Shown here piece by piece: positions 26,470 through 35,237 of a stretch of DNA of 64,000 nucleotides. A program made the translations under genes and the position numbers. The stretch's first letter is position 1. Every line of letters starts with the position of its first letter. Source of the DNA: Streptosporangiales bacterium (GTDB lineage Bacteria; Actinomycetota; Actinomycetes; Streptosporangiales; WHST01); NCBI GenBank assembly GCA_009379955.1, contig WHST01000011.1, positions 1-64,000 of the forward strand, given 5' to 3'. Under the pieces are notes generated by a model, which searched no databases, was not told the DNA's origin, and was given only the letters and a program-made list of their open reading frames with translations.

Positions 26470-28413
26470 TCAGGGCCTGACGTCGGCGCAGCAGCGGAAG
26501 CCGAGGGACGGGGAGCGGGCCTGGCCGCCGCCGGGGAGGACGAGCTTCGCGCTGAACTCGGGCGCGCGCTCGCCGCCGTCGAAGTACCAGTCGGAGCCCT
26601 CAGGCACGTACGCGCTGCCGCCCTTGAGGATCGCGAACCGCGTACGGCCGTCGGTGTGCTCACTCTCGGTCAGGTTCCAGACCAGCGGTGTCCGCCGCCG
26701 CAGGAGTCCGCGCGACGCCGCGACCTGCCACTCGTCCTCGGTCGGCAACCGCAGACCTGCCCACCGCGCGTAGGCGCGGGAGTCCGCGAGCTCCACGTGG
26801 GTGACCGGCCGGTCGCCGGCGCCGGGCGGCGGCACGCCGTCGACCCAGTGCGCGAGGAACCGTTGCGGACGCACGGGCAGGTAGCCGGTGGCCGCGAGGA
26901 ACTCCGCGTACTCCGCGTCGGTCACCTCCTCGCGGCAGACGGCGAACGCACCGAGCTCCACGACCCGGTGCGCGGTGCCGGTCTGGTGCAGGCGCGGCGG
27001 CAGCGGCTTCCACTCGTCGACGTACGGCGCCTCGTCGTACAGGCCGGTCTCGCGCACCCGGAACGACACGGTCAGCTCGTGGCGAGCCGCGTCGACGACA
27101 CCCGCACCCGGCGACACGTCACGGCGCTCCGACACCGGCGCGGGCACGCGAAACGCGGGACGGCGCGGGAAGGTGGGATCGTGGCTCGGCGCCTCGGTCG
27201 CGTACGGCGTCACCGGCTCCGGCGTCGCCACCACCGCCGCGATTCCGCCCGCGGGCAGCGGTCCGCCGACGACCGTGCGGCCGTCGTCGCCCGTCGTCAC
27301 CGTCAGCGGAACACCGCTGGTGAGCTCGGTCCAGTACGCCCCGGCGAGGTCGGTCGACAGCCACGGCCCGTCGTGGTCGTCGCCGCGGTTGACGACCGTC
27401 CAGAGGGGCACGCCCTCGTGCTCCCAGCGCGACGCGTACACCCGGACGTCGCCGCCGGGATGGTCGGCGAGCGGTGTCCACCGCTCGCCGCGCAACCAGT
27501 CGCCGTAGTCGCGTTGCACCGGACGCATGGCGCGCAGCAGCGCCCGGTCGCGTGCGCTCCAGCCGACCCACACGCCGAAGACGGACTCCCAGACCATCAC
27601 GCCGCAGCCGTTGAGCCACGCCGACTGCAGCTCGTGGAGGTGGCTGCGGTTCCACCGCCGGACGTGGTGCGGCAGGTGCCGCCGCTCGAACCACTTCGCC
27701 CGCAGCACGCCGGGGACGTCGGTGTCGGCGAACCACTGCGCCCACGACATCGCGTGGTCGTGCACGCGCCGCAGCGGCAGCCGCGACTCGCCCTCCAGCG
27801 TGATGCCGGGACGGACGGCGTCGAGCGCGGCGCGCACGTCCTCGCCGCCCTCCTTCGACGTGTCGAGGAAGACACCGTCGGCGCCGGTCCACGCCGCGAG
27901 ATCGGCGACCGGCGTCGCCTCGACCGACTCCCACGGGTAGACGACGACGAACACGCGCACGCCGAGCCGCTGGAACGCCGTGACGACGTCGGGCAGCTCG
28001 GGCACGCTGGTGTAGTAGTCGTACTGGTCACGCTCGTCGATGCCGATCACCGGGTACGCGTGCCAGAGCACGATGCCGTCGATCCCGCCGAAGTCTCGCC
28101 GCGCGCGGTCGACGTACGACTCGACGGTGAACGTGCCGCGGTGATGGTCGTACAGTCGCTCGTCCCACATCCACACGAGATCGACGACGAAGCAGTCGTT
28201 CGCCGCGTCGTCGTACCGGCTGCCGTCGTACGCCACCCGCTCGCGCGCCTCCGTACGCCAGCGGTGCAGCTGCTCGCGCCACCTCGGCCACAGCGCGGGA
28301 TCGGCCGGCGGCGCGAAGATCTTGGCGTCGTCGAGCACCGAGAGGTCGGCGTCCGGGTCGAGCGGCACCTCGGCCCACCGGTCGATCGGGCGGGCCATAT
28401 ACGGGTTCAGCAC
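26470..28413 (-). CDS. Cytosolic TIM-barrel glycosidase-like protein fused to a SUMF1-like domain
   Basis: 647 residues. The GTG at 28413 overlaps the upstream gene end and has GGGAGGA eight bases before it. Residues about 60-330 look like a glycoside-hydrolase TIM barrel ([43 protein letters not shown] with Asp near 181, ITLEGES with Glu near 204). A beta-sandwich part follows to about 430. Residues about 475-645 are a SUMF1/FGE-type fold ([38 protein letters not shown]). The paired cysteines of true formylglycine-generating enzymes are absent: the usual SYCxxxxC region reads [14 protein letters not shown]. No signal peptide. Last gene of the LacI-ABC operon. Confidence 0.75.
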   Translation of the reverse strand: MLNPYMARPIDRWAEVPLDPDADLSVLDDAKIFAPPADPALWPRWREQLHRWRTEARERVAYDGSRYDDAANDCFVVDLVWMWDERLYDHHRGTFTVESYVDRARRDFGGIDGIVLWHAYPVIGIDERDQYDYYTSVPELPDVVTAFQRLGVRVFVVVYPWESVEATPVADLAAWTGADGVFLDTSKEGGEDVRAALDAVRPGITLEGESRLPLRRVHDHAMSWAQWFADTDVPGVLRAKWFERRHLPHHVRRWNRSHLHELQSAWLNGCGVMVWESVFGVWVGWSARDRALLRAMRPVQRDYGDWLRGERWTPLADHPGGDVRVYASRWEHEGVPLWTVVNRGDDHDGPWLSTDLAGAYWTELTSGVPLTVTTGDDGRTVVGGPLPAGGIAAVVATPEPVTPYATEAPSHDPTFPRRPAFRVPAPVSERRDVSPGAGVVDAARHELTVSFRVRETGLYDEAPYVDEWKPLPPRLHQTGTAHRVVELGAFAVCREEVTDAEYAEFLAATGYLPVRPQRFLAHWVDGVPPPGAGDRPVTHVELADSRAYARWAGLRLPTEDEWQVAASRGLLRRRTPLVWNLTESEHTDGRTRFAILKGGSAYVPEGSDWYFDGGERAPEFSAKLVLPGGGQARSPSLGFRCCADVRP

Positions 28414-29768
28414 GACGCTCGTCCTCCCTCGGCGAGTGCGAACGTACGGTCGGCGAGCGACGTCAGCGCCACGCCGTCGAAGCCCGGCAGGCTCGACGCG
28501 ACGCGGTCGTGCAGCGGACGCGTCCACGACTCCGGGACACCGCGCATCGCGCCCGCGAGTGCGCCGACGGTCGCGCCGTCGGAGTCGGTGTCCCAGCCGC
28601 CCGTGACGGCGGCGCACACCGCCGGCACGAAGTCGCCGTCGCTCGCGGCGAGCGCGTACGCGACGAGCGCGGCGTTGTTGACGGCGTGCACCCAGTGCAG
28701 GTGACCGAACTCGGTGTGCAACGTGTCGAGCGCGTCCTCGACGCCGGTGCCCGCGGCGGCGAGCGCCATGCCGCGCCGTACCGCTACGGCGAGCGCACTG
28801 TCGGGCGGGACGACGGCGAGCCCGTGCGCGAGGACGGCACCGACGTCGTCGGTCACGACCGCCGCGGCGCTCGCCGCGGCGACGAACATCGCGCCGTACG
28901 TCCCGCTGCCGGTGTGGCTCAGCCGCGCGTCGCGCCAGGCCAGCCGCGCGGCTTCGTGCGGGCGTCCTGGGCACACCCAGCCGTACACGTCGGTACGGAT
29001 CTGCGCGCCGATCCAGTGCCGGAACGGGTTGCGCACGACGGCGGTACGCGGCGGCACGAGGCCGTCGAGAAGGTTGCGGTACGCGATCCGCTCGGCGGTG
29101 AACACCCGGCCTGCAGGCAGGCCGTCGAGCCACGCCTGCGCGACGTCCTCGGTGGTGAACGACGAGCCGTGCTCCTCGACGACCTGCAGCGCGAGCATGG
29201 CGTAGTTGAGGTCGTCGTCCTCCGGCATGCCGTCGATGTTCTCGGCGAGGCTCGTCGTGCGGCTGCGCCTGTTCCACGGCCATCGCTCGGCGACGGCGGC
29301 GGGCAACCCGACCGCCGTGAAGTACCCGGCGAGCGGCCAACGGCCCGTCGACCGCAGGATCTCCCTGATGCCCTCGCGCGGGATCTTCTCCACCGGCTTG
29401 CCGAGCAGGCAGCCTGCGGCGCGGCCGAGCCAGGCACCGCGCAGCCGTCCACGGAGGGCGTCGAGGTCGGGCTCCGGTAGCGCGGGTGCGCCGGACCAGA
29501 GTGCTTCGATCGCGGCGAGGTCGTCTGGCTCGTCGCGCCGGTGCTCTGCCGACGCCGGGAGAGCGTCCAGCTCGTCGAGCAGCGTGCGGGCCGGTGCGCG
29601 CAGGTCGCCCGTGCCGTCGGCCGCAGACGCACCACCGGCGACGACGTCGACCGACCCGCCGGCGGCGACCCACCGCGCGGCGACGTCGTCGACGTCCTTG
29701 CCTTCGACCCTGCTCTGCGCGAGCTCGTGCGGCAGCAGGTCCTCCGGCTGCACCCAGGTCAGGCGCAT
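28407..29768 (-). CDS. ADP-ribosylglycohydrolase-fold protein, divergent (ARH 2)
   Basis: 453 residues. About 100 N-terminal residues ([35 protein letters not shown]) precede the ADP-ribosylglycohydrolase fold. Metal-site motifs are changed but present: [10 protein letters not shown] at 183-190 in place of TDDT, and [17 protein letters not shown] (Asp393, Asp395, Asp397). The usual GDALG near the N-terminus reads [11 protein letters not shown]. The family hydrolyses N- or O-glycosidic bonds of ADP-ribose using two Mg or Mn ions. Located two bases after ARH 1 in a sugar-transport operon, so the natural substrate may be another ribosyl or glycosyl compound. Confidence 0.83.
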   Translation of the reverse strand: MRLTWVQPEDLLPHELAQSRVEGKDVDDVAARWVAAGGSVDVVAGGASAADGTGDLRAPARTLLDELDALPASAEHRRDEPDDLAAIEALWSGAPALPEPDLDALRGRLRGAWLGRAAGCLLGKPVEKIPREGIREILRSTGRWPLAGYFTAVGLPAAVAERWPWNRRSRTTSLAENIDGMPEDDDLNYAMLALQVVEEHGSSFTTEDVAQAWLDGLPAGRVFTAERIAYRNLLDGLVPPRTAVVRNPFRHWIGAQIRTDVYGWVCPGRPHEAARLAWRDARLSHTGSGTYGAMFVAAASAAAVVTDDVGAVLAHGLAVVPPDSALAVAVRRGMALAAAGTGVEDALDTLHTEFGHLHWVHAVNNAALVAYALAASDGDFVPAVCAAVTGGWDTDSDGATVGALAGAMRGVPESWTRPLHDRVASSLPGFDGVALTSLADRTFALAEGGRASC

Positions 29769-29770
29769 GC

Positions 29771-30931
29771 TCAGCCGGCCCCACCCTCGTCGCCGGCGAG
29801 CGTCCGCATCGCGGCGGTCCTGCGCGCGTGCGCCGCCTCGTCCCTGCGCAGCACCTCGACCGCGACGTCGGCGAGCCTGATGCCGGGTCCCCGCAGGTCG
29901 ACCCGGCTCGCCTCCTCGACGTCGTGCAGCCAGTCCACCGGGATGACGTCGACGCCGCCGAGCGCGCCGGCGAGCGCGCCGCCCATCGTCGCGATCGAGT
30001 CGGCGTCCCTGCCGTAGTTGATCGCCCCCAGCAACGTCTCGCGGTAGTCGCCTCCGGCGATGGTCAGCATCGCGAGCGCGAGCGGCAGCTCCTCGATCGC
30101 GTGCAGCCGGCTCGGCCTGCGCGCACCGAGACCCTGGTTGCGGTAGTCGTCGCCGACCGTGTCGTACGGCGCCATCGCGGCACGCAGGTCGCGCTGCGCG
30201 TCGGCCCAGTGCGTGTGCGCACCCGCCGCGTCGAGCACCGCATCGACGGCCGCCCGCGTGCCGTCCTTCGCGAGCGCGAGGCAGGTCTCCCGCACCGACG
30301 CGACGTCCGCACCCGGCGCCATCGCGGTCGCGACCGCGGCCGCGAACACGCCCGCCGCCTCGCGTCCGTAGCTGGACTGGTGCGGTCCGGTGATCTCGAT
30401 CGCCTCGGCGTACGCGCGCTCGGGGTCCGCGGCGTTGACCACACCCACCGGTGCCATGTACATCGCCGCGCCGCAGTTGACGATGTTGCCGACACCGGCC
30501 TCACGCGGATCGTTGTGCCCGTAGTGCAGCCGGAGGACCAGCCACTTCTCCGCGAGGAAGATGCGGTGCAGCGGCAGCGCCTCCGCCTCGAGCTCGGGGA
30601 TCCAGACCTTGCCGTCGATGAGCCGGGGCACGAACCGCTCGGCGATGTCGTACGCGTCGAGGTGGTCGCGCTTCTCGGCGTAGACGTCGGCGAGGGTGAG
30701 CGTCATCAACGTGTCGTCGGTGACGTGCCCGTCGCCCTTGTGGTACGGCGCGATCGGCCGCGCGTGCCGCCAGTCGGGGTTGAACGGCGGGACGATGCCC
30801 GTCACCCAGCCGCCGTAACGCTCCTGGATCTGCTCGGGCGTCCACCCCTCGGTGGCACCCCCGAGTGCGTCGCCGACCGCCGCACCGGCGACGCACCCGA
30901 TGGCCCTGCGCTCCAGCTCACCGTCCCCCAC
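29771..30931 (-). CDS. ADP-ribosylglycohydrolase family protein, canonical motifs (ARH 1)
   Basis: 386 residues from a GTG one base after the binding-protein stop; an in-frame GTG at 30949 is also possible. Canonical family motifs: [17 protein letters not shown] (14-30), [15 protein letters not shown] with TDDT at 71-74, and [18 protein letters not shown] with Asp309 and Asp311. These form the dinuclear Mg/Mn site of DraG and ARH3. Cytosolic. No ADP-ribosyltransferase is nearby. The setting behind a binding protein and two permeases suggests that it cleaves an imported glycoside rather than ADP-ribosyl-protein. That is inference. Confidence 0.87.
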   Translation of the reverse strand: MGDGELERRAIGCVAGAAVGDALGGATEGWTPEQIQERYGGWVTGIVPPFNPDWRHARPIAPYHKGDGHVTDDTLMTLTLADVYAEKRDHLDAYDIAERFVPRLIDGKVWIPELEAEALPLHRIFLAEKWLVLRLHYGHNDPREAGVGNIVNCGAAMYMAPVGVVNAADPERAYAEAIEITGPHQSSYGREAAGVFAAAVATAMAPGADVASVRETCLALAKDGTRAAVDAVLDAAGAHTHWADAQRDLRAAMAPYDTVGDDYRNQGLGARRPSRLHAIEELPLALAMLTIAGGDYRETLLGAINYGRDADSIATMGGALAGALGGVDVIPVDWLHDVEEASRVDLRGPGIRLADVAVEVLRRDEAAHARRTAAMRTLAGDEGGAG

Positions 30932-30932
30932 G

Positions 30933-32225
30933 TCAGTCGCCCGCCGCACGCTGGAGGATCTTGTTGCCCTCGCCCGCCAGTCGTTGCTTCAGCTCGGCCG
31001 CGGTGATCTTGTTCGCGAAGTACTGCTGGAACGCCGGGTTGGCGGCCTTGGTCTTCCACTCCTCGAAGCCGTTGACCCGCAGGTACGGCGCCTGCACCCG
31101 GACCTTGCCGGAGTCGACGGCGGTCTGCCAGCCGTCCTCCGCCTTGTTGAACTCCGGCAGCTCGCTCGACGTCTTCCGCGTCGGGATCATCCAGTCCGAG
31201 TACGCGAGCGTGCCCATGTTCTCGGTGTTCAGCAGCCAGCTGAGGAACTCCATCGCCTCCTCGGGGTGCTCGGACTCCTGGGCGATCGACATCGTCTGCG
31301 GCGCGCTCGCCTGGCTCTGTGTGTCGCCCTCGAGCGGCGGCAGGGCCACCCACTCGAAGTCCTTCGGCGCGGAGTCCTTCAGCGACCCGCGGAACCACAC
31401 GCCCTTGGAGATCATGGCGTACTTGCCCCCGAAGAAGCCGGGCAGCACGTCGTCCGCGCCCATGCTCGCCGAGTTGCTCGGCGCGGTCTTGTCGTTCCAG
31501 ATCATGTCGTGCACCTGCTTGGGCGCCGACTCCTCCGCGGGACCGACCTGCACCTTCGAGTGGTCACCGTCGGGATAGAAGTACCTGCCGTCGTAGTTCA
31601 TCGAGTACGTGAGCATCGCGTTGGTGGCCTGCTTCAGCGACCAGGCGACGCCGTACCTGTCGGGCGTGCCGTCCTTGTTCGTGTCCTTGGTCAGCTTCTT
31701 CGAGGCGGCGCGCATGTCCTCCCACGTCCACGGGTCGTCCGACGTCGGGATCTCGACGTTCGCGTCGTCGAGCAGCTTCTTGTTCGCCATCAGCAGCTGG
31801 GTCTCCCAGGAGAACGGGATGCCGTACGTGCCGCCGTCCTTCTCCTTCACCGACTCCCAGGCAGCGGGGATGACGTCGTCCTTCATCTCCTTCGGGATCG
31901 ACTCGGTGAGGTCCATCAGGAAGCCCGCGTCGGAGAACTTCTTCAGCCCCTGCGCCTCGTAGTAGACGATGTCGGGCGCGTCACCGCCCTGGAACGACGT
32001 GAGCAGGTAGTCAGGCGCGGCGTCCCAGTTCCCCTGCACCAGCTCGACCTGGACCTTGGGGTTGTCCTTGTTCCACTGGGCCACGAGGTCCTTGTACGCC
32101 TGCACGTTCTGCTTCTGGAACGCCACGCTGTAGAACTTCAGCGTGGTGACTCCCGAGTCGCCGCCGGAGCCACACGCGGTGGCAGCCAGCAGGACGACCG
32201 CGGCCGCGGCGATCGCACGGCGCAT
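30933..32225 (-). CDS. ABC transporter solute-binding lipoprotein (carbohydrate type)
   Basis: 430 residues. Signal peptide MRRAIAAAAVVLLAATACGSGG with a lipobox ending in Cys18. Family 1 extracellular binding protein: LKFYSVAFQKQNVQAYKDLVAQWNKDNPKVQVELVQGNW, GGDAPDIVYYEAQGLKKFSDAGFLMDL, GTYGIPFSWETQLLMANKKLLDDA. Captures the substrate outside the membrane and hands it to the two permeases encoded upstream. Gene order is unusual in that the binding protein follows the permeases. No ATPase gene is in the operon; a shared MsiK-type ATPase elsewhere would be expected. Confidence 0.92.
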   Translation of the reverse strand: MRRAIAAAAVVLLAATACGSGGDSGVTTLKFYSVAFQKQNVQAYKDLVAQWNKDNPKVQVELVQGNWDAAPDYLLTSFQGGDAPDIVYYEAQGLKKFSDAGFLMDLTESIPKEMKDDVIPAAWESVKEKDGGTYGIPFSWETQLLMANKKLLDDANVEIPTSDDPWTWEDMRAASKKLTKDTNKDGTPDRYGVAWSLKQATNAMLTYSMNYDGRYFYPDGDHSKVQVGPAEESAPKQVHDMIWNDKTAPSNSASMGADDVLPGFFGGKYAMISKGVWFRGSLKDSAPKDFEWVALPPLEGDTQSQASAPQTMSIAQESEHPEEAMEFLSWLLNTENMGTLAYSDWMIPTRKTSSELPEFNKAEDGWQTAVDSGKVRVQAPYLRVNGFEEWKTKAANPAFQQYFANKITAAELKQRLAGEGNKILQRAAGD

Positions 32226-32247
32226 GGTTCCTCCTTCTATAGATGGG

Positions 32248-33087
32248 TCAGCTCTTCACGGCACCGCTGAGCAGTCCCGAGGTGAGTCGGCGTTGGATGA
32301 CGGCGAACAGCGCCAGGCTGGGCAGCGTCGCGAGGAAGCAGCTCGCCGCGAGCGGTCCCCACTGTGCGGTGCCGTCGACCCCGGTGAACTTGGCGAGCGT
32401 GATCGACAGCGTGGCGAGCTCCGGGCTCTTCAGCACCGCCAGCGCGAAGAAGAACTCGTTCCACGCCTGGATGAACGCGAACATGACGGTCGCGACGAGT
32501 CCGGGCATCAGCAGTGGCGCGATGACGTCCTTGAGGATGCGCAGCCGGCTGGCGCCGTCGACCGCGGCGGCCTCCTCGACCTCGACGGGGATCGCTCTGA
32601 TGTGCCCCTGCAGCATCCACAGCGAGAACGGCAGGCTCCAGACGACGTACACGAGGATGAGCCCCAGATGCGTGTCGCTCAGCTGGATGTAGCGCAGCAT
32701 CAGGAACAGCGGGATGAGGATCAGGATCAGCGGGAACATCTGCGACAGCAGCACCCACCCGATCACGACCTTGTTCAGCCGCGACCTGATCCGCGCGATG
32801 GCGTACGCGGCGGGCAGCGCGATCAGGACGCTCACGACCGCGGTGATGATCGAGATCTGCAGGCTGTTCAGCGCACTGCGCGCGATGTTCTGCTGCTCGA
32901 ACGCGCTGACGTAGTTGGCGAGCGTCGGGTCGGCGGGGAAGAGCCTGGGCACCAGCGAGGAGATCTCCGGCGCCGGCTTGAACGACGTCGACAGCATCCA
33001 CACCAGCGGGAACGCGAGATAGACCATGTACGCGGCCAGCGCCAGGTACATGAGGCCGCTCGCCCACCACGGTCGCCGGGCGTTCAT
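32248..33087 (-). CDS. Carbohydrate ABC transporter permease (MalG type)
   Basis: 279 residues. The ATG at 33087 overlaps the upstream permease stop as ATGA. Six membrane helices. The ATPase-contact EAA loop is visible as EVEEAAAVDGASRLRILKDVIAPLLMPG. N-terminal FPLVWMLSTSFKPAPEI is typical of MalG-type permeases. An in-frame extension to 33741 lies inside the other permease and is rejected. Partners: the MalF-type permease before it and the binding lipoprotein after it. Confidence 0.92.
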   Translation of the reverse strand: MNARRPWWASGLMYLALAAYMVYLAFPLVWMLSTSFKPAPEISSLVPRLFPADPTLANYVSAFEQQNIARSALNSLQISIITAVVSVLIALPAAYAIARIRSRLNKVVIGWVLLSQMFPLILILIPLFLMLRYIQLSDTHLGLILVYVVWSLPFSLWMLQGHIRAIPVEVEEAAAVDGASRLRILKDVIAPLLMPGLVATVMFAFIQAWNEFFFALAVLKSPELATLSITLAKFTGVDGTAQWGPLAASCFLATLPSLALFAVIQRRLTSGLLSGAVKS

Positions 33088-34016
33088 CGCGACTCCTCCC
33101 GCCGCGCCCGCAGGTAGACGGCGAGCAGCACCGCGATCACCGCCACCATCGCGAGTCCGAGCATCGAGGCGTAGCCGAAGTGCCCGTAGCTGAACGCCTC
33201 CTCGTACGCGTACAGCAGCGGCAGGCTCGTCGACGTGCCCGGCCCTCCGGCGGTGAGCACGTAGACCAGGCCGAACGAGTTGAAGTTCCAGATGAAGTTC
33301 AACGAGACGATGACCACGGTCACCGGCCGGAGCAGCGGCATGGTGACCGCACGGAACCTGCGCCAGGCGGAGGCCCCGTCGATCGCCGCGGCCTCGTGCA
33401 GCTCGCTCGGGATGCCCTGCAGCCCGGCCAGCAGCACGACGGTCGTCTGCGGCATGCCCGCCCAGATGCCGACCATGATCACCGACGGCAGCGCCCACGC
33501 GAAGTCGCCGAGCCAGTCGATCCCGTTCGGCGCGATGCCGGTCACCCGGAGCAGGTAGTTGAGCACGCCGGAGTCGGGGTGGTAGACGAGCTTCCAGGTC
33601 TGCGCCACGATCACCGGCGGCATCGCCCAGGGAACGAGGGTGAGCGTGCGCACCAGCCAGCGTCCCCTGATGCGCTGGTTGAGCAGCAGCGCGAGGCCGA
33701 GGCCCAGTAGGTACTGGCCGGCGGTCGTCGCGAACGCCCACACCAGGCCGATGCCGAACGAGCTCCAGAACTGCGCGTCACCGACGAGCCGCACGACGTT
33801 CTCGACGCCGGTGAACGTCGGCAGCTTCAGCCCGAACTTCGCGTCGGTGAACGCGAGGTACACCCCGACCAACAGCGGCAGCACCGAGAACACCACGACG
33901 GGCACGAGGGCGGGACCGAGCAGGGCGAGGCCCTGCGCCGAGCCCTGCCCCGGCTTCGCGTCGCTCCCCGGCCTGCGGGCCTTCGGCCGCGGACGCGCCG
34001 GCAGCATCGTCGTCAT
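33084..34016 (-). CDS. Carbohydrate ABC transporter permease (MalF type)
   Basis: 310 residues from the ATG at 34016 (a second ATG lies at 34007). The in-frame extension to 34256 is very Arg-rich and overlaps lacI, so rejected. Six membrane helices; EAA loop ELHEAAAIDGASAWRRFRAVTMPLLRPV. N-terminal ALLGPALVPVVVFSVLPLLVGVYLAFTD is typical of MalF/UgpA permeases. Follows lacI by 103 bases that contain an AG-rich stretch (34080-34105) with several possible ribosome-binding sites. Confidence 0.92.
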   Translation of the reverse strand: MTTMLPARPRPKARRPGSDAKPGQGSAQGLALLGPALVPVVVFSVLPLLVGVYLAFTDAKFGLKLPTFTGVENVVRLVGDAQFWSSFGIGLVWAFATTAGQYLLGLGLALLLNQRIRGRWLVRTLTLVPWAMPPVIVAQTWKLVYHPDSGVLNYLLRVTGIAPNGIDWLGDFAWALPSVIMVGIWAGMPQTTVVLLAGLQGIPSELHEAAAIDGASAWRRFRAVTMPLLRPVTVVIVSLNFIWNFNSFGLVYVLTAGGPGTSTSLPLLYAYEEAFSYGHFGYASMLGLAMVAVIAVLLAVYLRARREESR

Positions 34017-34119
34017 GAGCCGTCTTCCGAAGCGAGCATCGCAGCGGACCGAAGCGCGCACCGCACCCACCGGCCCACCGAGCGAGGAGCGGAACGGAGG
34101 AGGACGGCGGAAGGCACGG

Positions 34120-35142
34120 TCACGCGCGCACCTCCGCTCGCCCCGCGGTCGACTCGCGCACGACGAGACGCGGCCCGACGGTCGCGCGGCGGCAGGGCAG
34201 GACGGGGTCGTCGAGGCGGTCGAGCAGCAGCCGCGCCGCCCGGCCGCCGCGTTCACCCGACCGCAGCGAGACGCTGGTGAGCGACGGCGAGTAGAGCGCC
34301 GCGAGGTCGATGTCGTCCATCCCGGCCACGGCCACCTCGTCGGGCACCCGAAGGCCCGCGGTCGCGGCGGCGCGCATCACGCCCACCGCGAGCAGGTCGT
34401 TGGCGCACACGACGGCCTCCGGACTGGCACGGGCGAACAGCTCTCGCCCCGCCTCGATCCCGGCGGCGGACGTGAAGTCGTCGGCCTCGATGCGCAGGTC
34501 GTCGGCGATCTCGACACCGTGCCGCGCCAGCGCGTTGGCGAAGCCGCGCGCACGCGCCGTGCCCGGCACCGCGTCGACGGGGCCGTTGACGAACGCGATC
34601 GACCGGCGACCGGTCTCGAGGAGGTGGTCGACGGCCATGCCGATGCCCCGCGCGGAGTCGGTGCGGACGTTGTCGACCTCCAGCGACGCCGGCAGCTTGC
34701 CGACGACGACGACCGGCATGCGGCAGCGGGACAGTTCGCCGGCGAGCTCGTCGGTCATCCGCAGCGGGGAGAGGATGAGGCCGTCGGCGTACCCGCGGGC
34801 GAGGCTGCGCAGCACCCCGACGGCGCCGTCGGGGTCGGACCGGGTCGACGACACGACCAGGCGGATGCCGAGCGGCCCGACCACGGCCTCGATCGCCCGC
34901 ATCATCTCGACGTAGACCGGGTTGCCGATGTCGTCGACCGCCAGCGCGAGCTGGTCGGTGCGGCGCATCTTCAGCGACCGCGCGGCCGCGTCGGGCGCGT
35001 AGCCGAGCTCCTCGGCCACCTGACGCACCCGCTCGGCCATCTGCGGACTCGCCGGCAGGCCGTTGAGCACCCGCGACACCGACGCGATGGAGACCCCCGC
35101 GCGCTCCGCCACGAGCGACACCGTCGGCCGACCTGACGCCAA
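34120..35142 (-). CDS. LacI-family transcriptional regulator
   Basis: 340 residues from a TTG at 35142 with GAGGAG about seven bases upstream. Helix-turn-helix SLVAERAGVSIASVSRVLNG (8-27), hinge AARSLKM, then a periplasmic-binding-like effector domain (residues 62-335; DGLILSPLRMTDELA, VCANDLLAVGVMRAA, VAGMDDIDLAALYSPSLTSV). Probably represses the ABC/ARH operon that follows in the same direction, released by a sugar-like ligand. Direct repeats CGTTTACA lie just upstream of its start as likely operator. Confidence 0.92.
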   Translation of the reverse strand: MASGRPTVSLVAERAGVSIASVSRVLNGLPASPQMAERVRQVAEELGYAPDAAARSLKMRRTDQLALAVDDIGNPVYVEMMRAIEAVVGPLGIRLVVSSTRSDPDGAVGVLRSLARGYADGLILSPLRMTDELAGELSRCRMPVVVVGKLPASLEVDNVRTDSARGIGMAVDHLLETGRRSIAFVNGPVDAVPGTARARGFANALARHGVEIADDLRIEADDFTSAAGIEAGRELFARASPEAVVCANDLLAVGVMRAAATAGLRVPDEVAVAGMDDIDLAALYSPSLTSVSLRSGERGGRAARLLLDRLDDPVLPCRRATVGPRLVVRESTAGRAEVRA

Positions 35143-35154
35143 GTCCCACTCCTC

Positions 35155-35179
35155 TGTAAACGTTCTTGTAAACGCTTAC
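35155..35179 (-). promoter_or_regulatory. Probable LacI-type operator upstream of lacI
   Basis: On the minus strand the sequence reads GTAAGCGTTTACA then AGAA then CGTTTACA. It has two CG-centred half-operators of the LacI family type (consensus TGTAAnCGnTTACA) spaced twelve bases apart. Its place 12 to 37 bases before the lacI start fits autoregulation of the whole operon. No similar site is seen between lacI and the first permease. Confidence 0.65.
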
Positions 35180-35237
35180 GGAGGAGTGTGCAACCGCTCC
35201 CGCCGACACGTCAAGCCCCGCCAGTCGCGAGTGACGG

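Noticed and set aside
26470-28413. Functional formylglycine-generating enzyme activating a sulfatase
   Set aside because: Active-site cysteines are missing and no sulfatase gene is in the window.
26350-28704. Long plus-strand frame antisense to the TIM-barrel/SUMF1 gene
   Set aside because: Composition of a shadow frame; several other long antisense frames (17110-18633, 29486-31006, 35241-36818) were dropped for the same reason.
28414-29784. N-terminal extension of the TIM-barrel/SUMF1 protein to 1104 residues
   Set aside because: It would run through the ARH 2 gene in another frame and is Arg-rich. The GTG at 28413 has a good ribosome site and overlaps the ARH 2 stop.
28407-30931. ADP-ribosylation toxin-antitoxin or DraT-DraG pair
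   Set aside because: No ADP-ribosyltransferase gene nearby; the operon is a sugar importer.
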